A model generated the notes under the pieces. It was not told where the DNA came from and did no database searches. It saw only the letters and a program-made list of their open reading frames with translations. DNA of 64,000 nucleotides from Adiantum capillus-veneris (taxonomy: Eukaryota; Streptophyta; Polypodiopsida; Polypodiales; Pteridaceae): NCBI GenBank assembly GCA_014529385.2, contig CM043965.1:67885690-67949689 (forward strand), written 5' to 3'. Position numbers and translations under genes: made by a program. Shown piece after piece: positions 43,219 to 55,371 of this stretch (its first letter is position 1; each line of letters starts with the position of its first letter).

Positions 43219-44309
43219 AGAGTCCTTTCGAGGATCCCGGATGTTGGGCGATCTCCCTCGACGCCATACAGTTCGGTACCAGTACCTCACTTTCAAAAGG
43301 AGGGGATGTCACGTGACACATCCAACCCTATGTCTCCGTGGAAAAACTACAGCATCACCAAGGTTCAATTCAGTCAAGTCAGTCTAGAATAGGAATTGAT
43401 CTGGCACTTTTGTGTGTGTTCGCAGACCGTGCATGTCCAGTCACATAGAATAGATACATATCCTCTGGTTGCACACAGCATGATCATCAGATTTCCATCA
43501 GAACCCATCAGGAGCATTTTTACAATGCATAAACCTATTTTCCCTATTTTTGACATTTTTCACTTACTATTTTTAAGTGACTTTTGTTGGGAACTAGGTA
43601 GGGCAATTTTGCTAATGAAATATATAAGGAAACCAAAGCTAGCACTTTCTGGCAGAAGAGGCAGCAGGAGCATTGCTCAACAAGCAACTTCTCAAGCAAG
43701 ACCAACCAAAGGCCTGGCGTTTTCTCTCATGAGCAGATCCAGCGTTTTCAGCACTTAGATCTAGCATTTTTCAGCCGATGACCTTGGCGATCTTTAACAA
43801 GCCTCATACTGCGCTTTTGCACCCTCTGCACCAGCATTTTGACGCAGCCAGGCCAACGTTTTCAGCCCTGCTATCGCAGCAAATTCAGCCTATGATCAGC
43901 ATTTTTGTAGCAGCATGAATCATCGTTTTGTAGCAGCATGAACCAGCGATTTTGCAACATCAATTTCAGCATGAGCCAACGTTTTTCTCAGCAGTAAAGT
44001 CAGCGTTTTCAGCAGTAAACCAGAGATTAAAGGAGAAACAGATCCAACGTTTGTAGACGGCAAGGATAGCGTTTTTGCAATAGCAGATCAGCCCCATCAT
44101 CGTCGACAGTTGCAGATTCACCAAGCATTCCAAAGCATTCAGTTTTCAGCCCTAGTCTCGTCATCGTCGGCCTCAACATACCATCACTTAGATTTACATC
44201 AGCATCTTGTACCAGATCGTGCAATCAATAGTAGACCACTCTCGCCATCGAGAGTGGGGCACTTGGAGGAGGGTTTGACAACTTCCCGGTGTCGTATTCT
44301 CTTCTCTCT

Positions 44310-44314
44310 CTATC
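44310..44314. other. Left TSD of nested element (CTATC)
   Basis: Identical to 48579-48583. Confidence 0.93.
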
Positions 44315-45091
44315 TGTCACGTGACACATCCCAACCCTATGTCTCCGTGGACAAGCTACATCACAGCAGGGTTCAGTCAGTCCGATCAAGTTAGATTAGC
44401 AGTGATCTGGCACTTTTGTGAGTCTATTCGTAGACCGTGCATGCCCAATCACTTAGCATAGATGCATATCCTCCGGTTGCACACAACATGATCATCGGAA
44501 TTCCCATCAGAATCCATTAGCATCAGTTAGGGGAATTTTCCAGTGCATTTAGCCTATTTTCCTATTTATTGGTTTTTCACTTATTATTTTTAAGTGACTT
44601 TCCAACAAAAGTAGGTAGGGCAATTTTGCTAAGTTAATATATAAGCAAACCCAAGTTAGCACTTTCTGGAGAAGAGGCAGCACGAGCACCTTGCTCAACA
44701 GACAACTTCTCAGCAAGACCAATCCCCGTGACTACTCTGGCGTTTTCTCCACAGAAGACCTAGAGTTTTTGCATCAGATCAGCCTTGGCGATTTGTGCAC
44801 AGCAGATCAGCCCCGGCGTCATCACGACACAGCAGATCAGCCTAGCGTTTTTGCATTTGCAGAACCCCGGCGACAGAAGGACCAATTTCAGCCCCTGGCG
44901 TTTTTGGATTTCAGCAGCAAATTAAGACCGGCATTATTCACCTAAAGTGTAGCAGATTCAGCCCGTAAAGACCATCAGTTTTCAGCCCTAAGAAACCTCA
45001 TTTTTCAGCCAAGAAAACGCAGCCAAGACAGTCATTTTCAGCCACCGAAACAGTCCCGAAATTCAGCAATTAGAAGATCTCGGATTTCAGC

Positions 45092-45129
<38 letters not shown>

Positions 45130-45142
45130 TCACCGTCGTCAT
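45092..45142. repeat. (CGT)n-type trinucleotide run in the 5' LTR
   Basis: CGTCGT units, about 13, shorter in the 3' LTR (48242-48264). Confidence 0.9.
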
Positions 45143-46073
45143 CGGCATATACCAAGTTGCATAGTCCGTTGCATACGCATTGTACACCTTTGTGCAATCA
45201 AAGAATAGACCACTCTCGCCGACGAGAGTGGGACCTTCGGAGGAGGGTTTTACAATCTCTTGGGTGTCATATCTCTTCTCTCTCCTTCTCTCAGTCTCAT
45301 TCACTTGCACGCACAATCCACTCACTTTGTTCGTGACCACAGTACTCTACAAGACGGAAAGCTCTCTCTTTCCCTAAAGAACTAAAAGGAACCTTGAGCA
45401 ATAAAGATCACTAATCTTGAGAAAATACAACATTCATTCCGCTGCACCTAACATTGGTATCAGAGCTTTGGAAGTGTTCTGCAATACTCAAGGAAAGAAC
45501 CACAAGAATTTTTTTTGCTTGTTGCAATTGCACGAACCCAAGTTTACTTGGGCGTGGCGATTCCTAATCGTGTTTTGTTGAAGAGTGACAAGAATCCCAA
45601 GAAAGAAGGGCTTGTCCAACCTCCCCTTGTGTCCCTTTTCACTACTTTCTGCATTTCTTGCTTCTCGTCCTAACGTCTGTTTCAGAAAAAATTGCTACAA
45701 AGCCTCCATAGGAGTTAGTGCAATCTTTGTCGTAGATGGGAAAGGGGGAGGGTCGGAAAAACCTCCTGGTGGGGAAAATTCTTCTTCGCCTCTTTCATGC
45801 GCATCACCTCCGAGCGAAGTATCCATTCCGCTTCAAGTGATGACCATTCTGCAATCGTGGGTTCTTGTGGGTGCTTGGGGTCTTGGGTTCTTAAGTCCAC
45901 GAGGGACTTGGGTTCTTGGGGGTCTTGGGTTCTGAAGTTCACGAGGAACTTGGGTTCTTGGGGGTCTTGAGGTTGGGAAAAAGCAACCTTGGTGTGAGCG
46001 CAAGGCCGCCAAGGGGTGCGCCCGCAGAAAAGGGTAGAACTCGGGTGAAGAGAAGATCCTTCTCCAACGCGAT

Positions 46074-47246
46074 TTGCAAGCGAAAGAAAACCTCGAGTAC
46101 AAAGAAAGGAAAGCCGCCTTGTTGCAACTCTTTTCTCAAGTGCCGGCACCGATGCACGAAATTCGGGAAAAGGAGACTCTCTCCGTTTCTTCTTCTCCAA
46201 AGCATGACACACAGGATTTGCATGATTGTGTGAAGCATGATGATGATGATTTGATTGATAATGATTTGCATGATGATGAGAAGCATGATGAATTGAATGA
46301 TTATGAGAAGCATGATGAATTGAATGACAATGATTTGCATGATGATTTGAATGACAAGCATGATGATTTGGATGACAAAGATAAGCATGATGATTTGAAG
46401 CACAATGATAAGCAGGATAATTTGGATGCCAATGATTTGGATGACAATGACAAGCATGATGATTTGCAGGATCAAGATGTGATTTCTCACAAGCATGATG
46501 AATTGCATGAAGATGATGTGATTGTTCACAAGGATGATGTGTTAGTTGATGCTTTTCCTAGCGAAGCTAACCTCGTTGTAGATTCGATCAATCACGAAGA
46601 TCCGATCTTGGCTTTCGAGTCGAGGTCCAAAGAACCCCCCCACGACGATTCGACCATTCAAGAAGAAGCGATCTTGGCTCTCGAGCCTTGGTCCAAAGAA
46701 CCCTCACAGGAAGTATTATGTGTTCGCATGATTGATACGCACGCATTGTTCGAGTGTTTCATTCATGAAGGTTTCCTGTATTTTAGTCAGCATCGTTATG
46801 TGATCCCTTTTCCTAGGCATGACATATTGTATGTTGAGCACGTTTCTCTCATGAATGAGCACGGATATATGCGGACTGTTCATGAAAAGTTGAAAAGTTT
46901 GTATGTCAGGAAGTCACATTCCATGTCTCTTCCGTGGCATGACACAGTTTCCGAACGAGCACATGATAGTGTGAGCACCAAGCATGGGCATTTCCATTGT
47001 GATTTGCCACAGTTGATTGATTTTGATCAAAAAGAAAAGATTCGAGCGCATTGTTTGCATGTGTTTGATGAACGGGTTGTCACTCCGTCTCTATGTTCAT
47101 CTACATTGCATACACAGTCTTTAGAGAAGACAATATTTTTTTCCTTCACTTTACATGGAATGGGTATGTTCATGGTTTTGTGTTGGAGATGGTTTCAGGA
47201 ATTTCAGCCATGGAGATTCTTGAAGACGAAAGAAGCAGGACTCTAG
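46074..47246 (+). CDS. Array-family protein, 390-codon open frame (nested element)
   Basis: The best preserved copy. Layout: short charged helix (EYKERKAALLQLFSQV); Ser-Ser-Pro-Lys; a long Asp/His/Leu/Asn repeat (units like KHDDLNDND, about residues 45-150) that is much longer than in the other copies; the SEANLV(V/A)DSINHE block; the conserved LFECFIHEGFLYFSQHRYVIPFPRHDIL and CDLPQLIDFDQKEK segments; and a hydrophobic aromatic stretch (FTLHGMGMFMVLCWRWFQEF). A frame change near 47240 continues as RFRRGPKKQALQTFMKLKYR and EWAGEESL, chromodomain-like. Its N-terminus is shorter than in units 1-3, where the coiled coil starts about 60 residues earlier. Not recognised; function unknown. Confidence 0.55.
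   Translation: MQAKENLEYKERKAALLQLFSQVPAPMHEIREKETLSVSSSPKHDTQDLHDCVKHDDDDLIDNDLHDDEKHDELNDYEKHDELNDNDLHDDLNDKHDDLDDKDKHDDLKHNDKQDNLDANDLDDNDKHDDLQDQDVISHKHDELHEDDVIVHKDDVLVDAFPSEANLVVDSINHEDPILAFESRSKEPPHDDSTIQEEAILALEPWSKEPSQEVLCVRMIDTHALFECFIHEGFLYFSQHRYVIPFPRHDILYVEHVSLMNEHGYMRTVHEKLKSLYVRKSHSMSLPWHDTVSERAHDSVSTKHGHFHCDLPQLIDFDQKEKIRAHCLHVFDERVVTPSLCSSTLHTQSLEKTIFFSFTLHGMGMFMVLCWRWFQEFQPWRFLKTKEAGL
46213..46515 (+). repeat. Coding minisatellite for Asp/His repeats
   Basis: Irregular 9- to 27-bp units built from AAGCATGATGATTTG and AATGACAATGA. The matching region is about 100-160 bp in the array units (42215-42330, 49680-49780, 52790-52880). Confidence 0.85.
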
Positions 47247-48578
47247 ACGAAGTTGAAGCAAGAAAGGAGATTCAGAAGACTTTGTGTCGCTTTCGGCGCG
47301 GCCCAAAGAAGCAAGCGTTGCAGACCTTTATGAAGCTCAAGTACCGCTCGACCCACACAGCAGAGTGGGCCGGCGAAGAGTCCCTTCCGGGATTCCGGAT
47401 GTTGTTGGCGATCTCCCTCGACGCCATACAATTCGGTATCAGTACCTCACTTTGAAAAGGAGGGGATGTCATGTGACACATCCCAACCCTATGTGTCCGT
47501 GGACAAGCTACACCACAGCAGGGTTCAATCAGTCCGATCAAGTTAGATTAGCAGTGATCTAGCACTTTTGTGATTCTATTCGTAGACTGTGCATGCCCAG
47601 TCACTTAGCATAGATGCATATCCTCCGGTTGCACACAGCATGATCATCGGAATTCGCATCAGAATCCATTAGCATCAGTTAGGGGAATTTTCCAGTGCAT
47701 TTAGCCTATTTTCCTATTTATTGGTTTTTCACTTATTATTTTTAAGTGACTTTCCAACATAAGTAGGTAGGGCAATTTTGCTAAGTTAATATATAAGCAA
47801 ACCCAAGTTAGCACTTTCTGGAGAAGAGGCAGCACGAGCACCTTGCTCAACAGACAACTTCTCAGCAAGACCAATCCCCGTGACTACTCTGGCGTTTTCT
47901 CCACAGAAGACCTAGAGTTTTTGCATCAGATCAGCCTTGGCGATTTGTGCACAGCAGATCAGCCCCGGCGTCATCACGACACAGCAGATCAGCCTAGCGT
48001 TTTTGCATTTGCAGAACCCCGGTGACAGAAGGACCAATTTCAGCCCCTGGCGTTTTTGGATTTTAGCAGCAAATTAAGACCGGCATTATTCACCTAAAGT
48101 GTAGCAGATTCAGCCCGTAAAGACCATCAGTTTTCAGCCCTAAGAAACCTCATTTTTCAGCCAAGAAAACGCAGCCAAAACAGTCATTTTCAGCCACCGA
48201 AACAGTCCCGAAATTCAGCGATTAGAAGATCTCAGATTTCAGCCGTCGTCGTCGTCGTCGTCGTCATTGGCATAGACCAAGTTGCATAGTCCGTTGCATA
48301 CACATTGTACACCTTTGTGCAATCAAAGAATAGACCACTCTCGCCGACGAGAGTGGGGCCTTCGGAGAAGGGTTTTACAACCTCTCGGGTGTCGTATCTC
48401 TTCTCTCTCCTTCTCTCAGTCTCATTCACTTGCACGCACAATCCACTCACTTTGTTCGTAACCACAGCACTCTACAAGACGGAAAGCTCTCTCTTTCCCT
48501 AAAGAACTAAAAGGAACCTTGAGCAATAAAGATCACTAATCTTGAGAAAATACAACATTCATTCCGCTGCACCTAACA

Positions 48579-48583
48579 CTATC
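48579..48583. other. Right TSD of nested element (CTATC)
   Basis: Identical to 44310-44314. LTR 2 resumes after it. Confidence 0.93.
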
Positions 48584-48755
48584 TCTCAGTCTCAGCACCT
48601 TCACGCACAGTGTCTATTCGCTTTGTTTGTGATCACTTGCACTCTCTCATTAAAGAACGGAAGGCTCTCCCTTCACTAAGTAGAAAGGAACCTCGAGCAC
48701 AGTTCGGAGCACTTATCTTGAGCAAAGTTCAACATTCATTCTGTTGCACCTTACA

Positions 48756-50725
48756 TTGGTATCAGAACTTTGGCAATGTTCTGTATCACTCAAGGAAAGA
48801 ACCACAAGAACTTTTTTTTGCTTGATGCGGTCGCACGTAACCCAAGTCCTCCTGGGCGTGTCGATTCCTAATCGTGTTTTTGAAGAGTGACAAGAAACCC
48901 AAGAAAGAAGGGCTTGTCGAGCCTTCCCTTGTGCCTCTTTTCACTCATTGAGAGCGGACCGTGCACTTAGCGTCCAGCCAATCGACGTGAGGTGGGAAAA
49001 AGCAACCTTGGTGTGAGCGCAAGGCCGCCAACAAGTGCGCCCGCGGGAAAGAGCAGAACTCGGGTGAAGAGAAGATCCTTCTCTAACACAGATTGCAAGC
49101 TAAAGAAGAACCTCAAGACCCTCAAGAACCGCAAGACCCTCAAGACTCAAGACCCTCAAGAACCACAAGAACCCAAGTTCCTCGTGAACTTAAGAACCCA
49201 AGACCACAAGAACTTACAAGAACCCACGAGTTCAGTGGAAGGTCATCACTCAAAGCAGAATGGATACTTTGCTTGGAGGTGGTGAGCATGGGAGTGGCCA
49301 AGAAGAGTTTTCCTCACCAAGAGGTTTTTCCGACCCTTCCCCATCTACGCCAAGGATTACACTAACTCCTATGGAGGAGTTGGAGCAGATGTTTATGGAC
49401 AACAAGTTAGAACGCGAAGCAAGGAAGTTAGAACACGAAGCAAGAAAACCAGAAATAGAGCGTAAATACGAAGACAGAATGGCAGCCATAGCGCGTGAGC
49501 GTGCAGAAAGAGAAGCAAAATTTGATTGCGAGAACAAAGAAAGACAAGCAAAATTTGATCGCGAGAACAAAGCAAGAATGCAAGAGATGTTGCGACTCTA
49601 TTCTCAAGTTCAGACACAGATGCAAGAGATTCAGGAAATGGAGACTCTCTCAGTCTCTTCTTCTCCAAAGCATGACACACAAGATTTGCATGATGATAAG
49701 CATAATGAATTGAATGATAATGATACGCATGATGATTTGAATGACAATGACAAGCATGATGATTTGCTTGATGATCACGATGTGATTTCTAGCGAAGCTA
49801 ACCTCGTTGCAGATTCGATCAATCACGAAGAATCAATCTTGGCTTTCGAATCGAGGTCCACAACACCCCCCCCCCCCCCCCCCCCCCGACAGATTTGATC
49901 AAACACGACGAACCGATTTTGGCTGTCGAGCCTAGGTCCAAAGAACCCTTACAGGAAGTATTATGTGTACGAATGATTAGTCAGCACGCATTGTTCGAGT
50001 GTTTTATTCATGATCATTTCTTGTATTTTAGTCAGCATCTTTATGTGATCCCTTTTCCTAGGCATGACATATTGTACGTTGAGCACGATTCACTCATGGA
50101 TAAACACGGATGTATGCGGATTTCTCATGAAATGATGAAATGTTTGCATTCTAGGAAGTCACATTCAATGTCTCTTCCTTGGTACAACACAGTAGTAGAT
50201 AGAGCACCAGAAGAATTGAGCATCAAGCATCAACATGTCCATTGTGATTTGCCACAATTGATTGATTTAGATCAGAAAGACGAGTTTGGATTCCATATAA
50301 TGCATGTGTTTGATGAACGGTTTGGCACTCCGTCTCTTGTTTCATCTACATTGCATGCACAGTCTTTTACGAAGATTAGATTTTTTCCATTCACTTACAT
50401 GGAATGGATATATTCATGTTTTTGTGTTGGAAGTGGTTTCAGGAATTTTCAACCATGGAGATTCTTGAAGAAGGAAGAAGCATGACTCGCAACGAAGTTG
50501 AAGCATTGAAGGATCCACCACAAACTTTGTGTCGCTTTCGGCGGAGCCCAAAGAAGCAAGCGTTGCAGACCTTTATGAAGTTCAAGTATCGCATGACCCA
50601 CGCATCAACGTGGGCTGACGAAGAGTCCTTTCGAGGATTTTGAATGTTGTTGGCGATCTCCCTCGAGTCTCGACACCATACGGTTCGGTACCAGTACGGT
50701 GTACCTCCCTTTGAAAAGGAGGGGA
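48756..50725 (+). mobile_element. Array internal region 2
   Basis: 1,970 bp between LTR 2 and LTR 3, without the heat-shock solo LTR. Its ORF starts at 49260 (coiled coil longer by one repeat, with AKFDCENKERQAKFDRENK), runs to a C-run at 49866-49887 that shifts the frame, and continues at 49895-50485 and 50404-50643. Polypurine tract AAAAGGAGGGGA before 50726. Confidence 0.88.
49260..50643 (+). pseudogene. Array-family protein (unit 2), shifted at a C-run
   Basis: Same order of parts as in unit 1: N-terminal Gly/Ser/Pro stretch, coiled coil, Asp/His repeat, SEANLVADSINHEESILAFE, the C-run, conserved LFECFIHDHFLYFSQHLYVIPFPRHDIL segment, then RFRRSPKKQALQTFMKFKYR and TWADEESFRGF. The shift at about 25 consecutive C bases is probably slippage; otherwise the frame is nearly open, so this protein was under selection until recently. 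Confidence 0.6.
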
Positions 50726-51904
50726 TGTCACGTGACACATCCGACCCTATGTGTCTGTGGAAAAGCATGACCACAGGGTTCAGTTCAGTTAAGTCAGTCT
50801 AGAATACGAAGTGATCTAGCATTGTTGTGAGTCTGTTCGCAGACCGTGCATGTCCACACACTTAGAATAGATGCATATCCTCTTGTTGCACACAACATGA
50901 TCATCAGATTTCCATCAAAACCCATCAAGAGCATTTTTACAGTGCATAGACCTATTTTCCCTATTTTTGACATTTTTCACTTACTATTTTTAAGTGACTT
51001 TTGTTGGAAACTAGATAGGGCAATTTTGCTAATGAAATATATAATGAAACCAGAGCTAGCACTTTCTGGTAGAAGAGGCAGCAGGAGCATTGCTCAACAG
51101 GCAACTTCTCAAGCAAGACCAACCAAAGACCTGGCGTTTTCTCTCATGAGCAGATCCAGCGTTTTCAGCACTTAGATCTAGTGTTTTTCAGCCCATGACC
51201 TTGGCGATCTTCAACAAGCCTCATACGATGCTTTTGCACCCTCTGCACCAGCGTTTTGACTCAGCCAGGCCAACATTTTCAGCCCTGCTATCACAGCAAA
51301 TTCAGCCTATGATTAGTGTTTTTGTAGCAGCATGAATCAGCGTTTTGTAGCATCATGAACCAGCGATTTTGCAGCAGCAATTTCAGCACGAGCCAGAGTT
51401 TTTCTCAGCAGTAAAGTCTGCGTTTTCTTCAGCAGTAAACCAACGATTAAAGGAGCAGCAGATCCAACGTTTGTAGATGGCAAGGACACCGTGTTTGCAA
51501 AAGTAGATCAGCCCCATCATCGTCGACAGTTGCAGATTCACCAAGCATTCCAAAGCATTAAGTTTTCAGCCCTAGTCTCGTCATCGTCGGCCTCGACATA
51601 GCATCACTTAGATTTGCATCAGCATCTTGTACCAAATTGTGCAATCAATAGTAGACCACTCTCACCATCGAGAGTGGGGCCCTTGGAGGAGGGTTTGACA
51701 ACTTCCCGGTGTCGTATTCTCTTCTCTCTCTATCTCTCACTCTTAGCACCTTCACACAGTGTCTATTCCCTTTGTTTGTGATCACTTGCACTCTCTCATT
51801 AAAGAACGGAAGGCTCTCCCTTCGCTAAGTAGAAAGGAACCTTGAGCACAGTTCGGAGCACTCATCTTGAACAAAGTTCAACATTCATTCCGCTGCACCT
51901 TACA
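50726..51904 (+). mobile_element. Tandem-array LTR 3
   Basis: 1,179 bp, TGTCACGTGACA to CACCTTACA, colinear with LTR 1, followed by a primer site at 51906. It is the 3' LTR of unit 2 and the 5' LTR of unit 3. Confidence 0.9.
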
Positions 51905-53680
51905 TTGGTATCAGAGCTTTGGCAATGTTCTGTATCACTCAAGGAAAGAACCACAAGAACCACAAGAACTTTTTTTTTTGCTTGATGCGGTCGCACGTAA
52001 CCCAAGTCCTCTTGGGCATGTCAATTCCTAATCGTGTTTTTGAAGAGTGACTTGAAACCCAAGAAAGAAGGGCTTGTCCAACCTCCCCTTGTGCCTCTTT
52101 TCACTCATTGAGAGCGGACCGTGCACTTAGCGGCCTGCCAATCGACGTGAGGTGGGAAAAAGCAACCTTGGTGTGAGCGCAAGGCCGCCAACGGGTGCAC
52201 CCGCGGGAAAGAGTAGAACTCGGGTGAAGAGAAGATGCTTCTCTAACACAGATTGCAAGCTAAAGAAGAACCTCAAGACCCTCAAGAACCGCAAGACCCT
52301 CAAGAACCACAAGAACCCAAGTTCCTCGTGAGCTTAAGAACCCAAGACCACAAGAACCCACTAGAACCCACGACTTCAGTGGATGGTCATCACTCGAAGC
52401 GGAATGGATACTTCGCTTGGAGGTGGTGAGCATGGGAGTGGCCAAGAAGAGTTTTCCTCACCAGGAGGTTTTTCTGACCCTTCCCCATCTACGCCAAGGA
52501 CTAACTCCAATGGAGGAGTTGGAGCAGATGTTTATGGACAACAAATTAGAACGCGAAGCAAGGAAGTTAGAACACGAAGCAAGAAAAGCAGAAATAGAGC
52601 GTAAATACGAAGACAGAATGGCAGCCATAGCGCGTGAGCGCGAATAAAGAGAAGCAAAATTTGATCGCAAGAACAAAGCAAGAATGGAAGAGATGTTGCG
52701 ACTCTTTTCTCAAGTTCGGACACAGATGCAAGAGATTCGGAAGAAGGAGACTCGTAGTCTCTTCTTCTCCAAAGCATGACACACTGGATTTGCATGATGA
52801 TAAGCATGATGAATTGAATGATAATGATACGCATGATGATTTGAATGACAATGACAAGCATGATGATCACGATGTGATTTCTCACAAGCATAATGATTTG
52901 TATGATCAAGACGTGATTGTTCACAAGGATGATGGTTTAGTTGATGCTTTTTCTAGCGAAGCTAACCTCGATGCAGATTCGATCAATCACAAAGAATCGA
53001 TCTTGGCTTTCGAGTCGAGGTCCACAAACCCCCCCCCCCGACAGGTTTGATCAAACACGACGAACCGATCTTGGCTCTCGAGCTTAGGTCCAAAGAACCC
53101 TTACAAGAAGTATTATGTGTACGAATGATTAGTCAACACGCATTGTTCGAGTGTTTTATTCATGATCGTTTCCTGTATTTTAGTCAGCGTCTTTACGTGA
53201 TCCCTTTTCCTAGGCATGACATATTGTACGTTGAGCACAATTGACTCATGGATAAGCACGGAAGTATGCGGATTTCTCATGAAACGATGAAATGTTTGTA
53301 TTCTAGGAAATCAATTTCAATGTCTCTTCCTTGGCACAACACAGTCGTAGAAAGAGCACAAGAAGAATTGAGCATCAAGCATCGGCATGCCCATTGTGAT
53401 TTGCCACAATTGATTGATTTAGATCAGAAAGACGAGTTTGAATTCCATGTTTTGCATGTATTTGATGAACGGTTTGGCACTCCGTCTCTTGTTTCATCTA
53501 CATTGCATGCACAGTCTTTTAAGAAGATTAGATTTTTTCCATTCACTTTACATGGAATGGGTATGTTCATGTTTTTGTGTTGGAAGTGGTTTAAGGAATT
53601 TTCAGCCATGGAGATGTTTGAAGAAGGAAGAAGCATGACTCTCAATGAAGTTGAAGCATTGAAGGAGCACCGCAGACTTT
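51905..53680 (+). mobile_element. Array internal region 3, truncated
   Basis: Same leader and ORF (52423-53050, 53047-53690, with stops at 52645 and 53242). Similarity ends at about 53680, within the codons before the QALQTF block, where the sequence changes to the LINE remnant. No third 3' LTR is present. Confidence 0.85.
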
Positions 53681-53689
53681 GTGTCGTCA

Positions 53690-54990
53690 TATCTCTCTAC
53701 GTAGATCAAACTCATCAGCAATGACTTGTGCATCCAAACATCGATGTTGTGACCACTCAGAGAGGGATGTCATAAGCTCTCCATCCTAGCCAGCCAAATC
53801 AATCTGAGTTTGCTCCACTAATTGGTGCCTCTGAGAGTCCTGAACAGAATCAATGGCTGATGCTCAAACTATTCTAAGGTCAAGGGCATCTATCTAACAA
53901 GGCTTCACTTCATCTACACCTAGATTCGCCACAAACGACGAATACGGGGTGAACAATGAGAAAAACACCAGGGAGCATCTGTGGATAAACTATATCCACC
54001 AGAAATGACAAATAAGGGGTGAACAACAAGAAAAACACAAGGGAGCATCTGTGGAGATACAGCAGACAAGTATGGCACCAACTACCTGCATCCAACGCAC
54101 CATATCTGGGGACCATGTGGAACACATTACAATGCAGAAAGACTTTCCAAGGCTCATTGCCCCGGAACAAACCAAGAACAATGAGCTTAGAAAGTAAGGC
54201 ACAACTCTGCATCTCTGGATCAATAATCCCCAAGCCACCCTCAGCCTGCGGCAAAATGCATGTACGAAGCAACTCTGACCCCAGTATCTATAGTGCCATA
54301 CGAACCTCCAAATAAGAAAATCTGGATGAGACATCACAATCTAGATTGTGCGTGCACAATCCAACAAGAAGGTGTGAGGCACTCCTCCTGCACTCCAATG
54401 GCAAGCCCGTGAGACTTGCTCCAATTAATAAGAGCACCACTAGCAACACAAAATCTATCCAGAGCTTGACGCAAAGAATACAGGACATGCAAGAAGTACT
54501 CAGAAAAAAACATTGTATTATCCGCATACTCTTGATCAAGCAAAGAAGTAAACCAAAGAAGTAAACCCTCTCTTTGGAAGGGGTAAACTGAGTCCTCGAA
54601 ATTGTAGAATCCGGCATCACAAATAAGAGGACATTTGTCTGAGCAAAGAACAGAGAGAGGTATGGAACCAAAGGACAACCCTGTTGCACAGAGTGTGACA
54701 ACTGGAAAGACTCAACAACAAAAGCCACAATTATAACCGCACTACTGTCAAAGCTCTATGAAACTGAAAGTCCAATAATGCATTGAGCAGGAAAGCCCAT
54801 CGTATGCAAGGTGCCCTCCAAAAAGTCCCACTCCACTCCAACACGAGCCAATACTCAAGGCAAAACTGCCTAGTGAGGCGATCCTCCCCTGGACAAGAAG
54901 CAGCATCAATACAGACTAGAGCATCATGCATCTATCCAGGACTAAATGAGGCCAACCATACGTCATTAGCAAAGTGATTCAAAGTTCAGT
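53690..54990 (-). pseudogene. LINE (L1-like) RT remnant, minus strand
   Basis: Minus strand. From 54931: a decayed entry region, then SHSVQQGCPLVPYLSLFF (like RQGCPLSP), QEYADNTMFF (YADD box with the second Asp lost), CVASGALINWSKSHGLAIG, and LLRTCILPQAEGGLGIIDPE from the C-terminal part. These match plant L1-type RTs, not LINE A/B. Many stops. The end nearest 53925-54055 has a 71-bp tandem duplication (GGGGTGAACAA, GGGAGCATCTGTGGA). Confidence 0.7.
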
Positions 54991-55129
54991 GAACGCTACC
55001 AGGAGCTCACCCCCTAATATAAGTAAAAGAGTTCATCCCATCCGCTTTAGCAATCCATGTAGAGACTGAGGCCTAATTGAAAATCTAAGATCTCAATTGC
55101 TATACATGCAAAAGCTCTTGGCTGGCCTG

Positions 55130-55165
<36 letters not shown>

Positions 55166-55329
55166 ACACCTGTAGGAACTACTGGACTATGTGATGGATA
55201 GAAGCCAAGGCTGTATGATACTCTAGCTCCTTATGCTGCAGAAGATCCCTGCGTGAAGTGACCACTGCCCTAAAAGCCATAGTGGACAAAGTAATGCAAG
55301 AAGCATATGATCAGCAAGACTGAGTGTTG

Positions 55330-55371
<42 letters not shown>

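Larger units (their letters stand above)
40690..43306 (+). mobile_element. Array internal region 1
   Basis: Non-autonomous internal region of about 1.98 kb without the solo LTR insertion. No protease, RT or integrase is present. Contents: leader; a Pro/Gln-type minisatellite at 41050-41165 (units like CCTCAAGAACC); ORF N-terminus (41196-41554); solo LTR insertion; ORF continuation (42194-43218, with a stop at 42550); polypurine tract AAAAGGAGGGGA at 43295-43306. Confidence 0.88.
44315..48578 (+). mobile_element. Nested relative of the array family, complete
   Basis: 4,264 bp with LTRs 44315-45453 (1,139 bp) and 47467-48578 (1,112 bp), primer site at 45455, polypurine tract AAAAGGAGGGGA before 47467, and perfect CTATC duplications. 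The LTRs are nearly identical over long stretches, differing mainly in the length of a CGT trinucleotide run (45092-45130 against 48242-48264), so insertion is recent. It lacks pol. Confidence 0.95.
43307..48755 (+). mobile_element. Tandem-array LTR 2, split by a nested element
   Basis: Part 1 is 43307-44314 and part 2 is 48584-48755, together about 1,180 bp, the same length as LTR 1. It serves as 3' LTR of unit 1 and 5' LTR of unit 2. The interruption is the element 44315-48578 with TSD CTATC. Confidence 0.9.

Noticed and set aside
45939-46529. 196-codon minus-strand frame rich in Ile and Met
   Set aside because: It is the antisense of the Asp/His repeat coding region (GATGAT read backward gives Ile-Ile), mirrored at 42181 and 52532.
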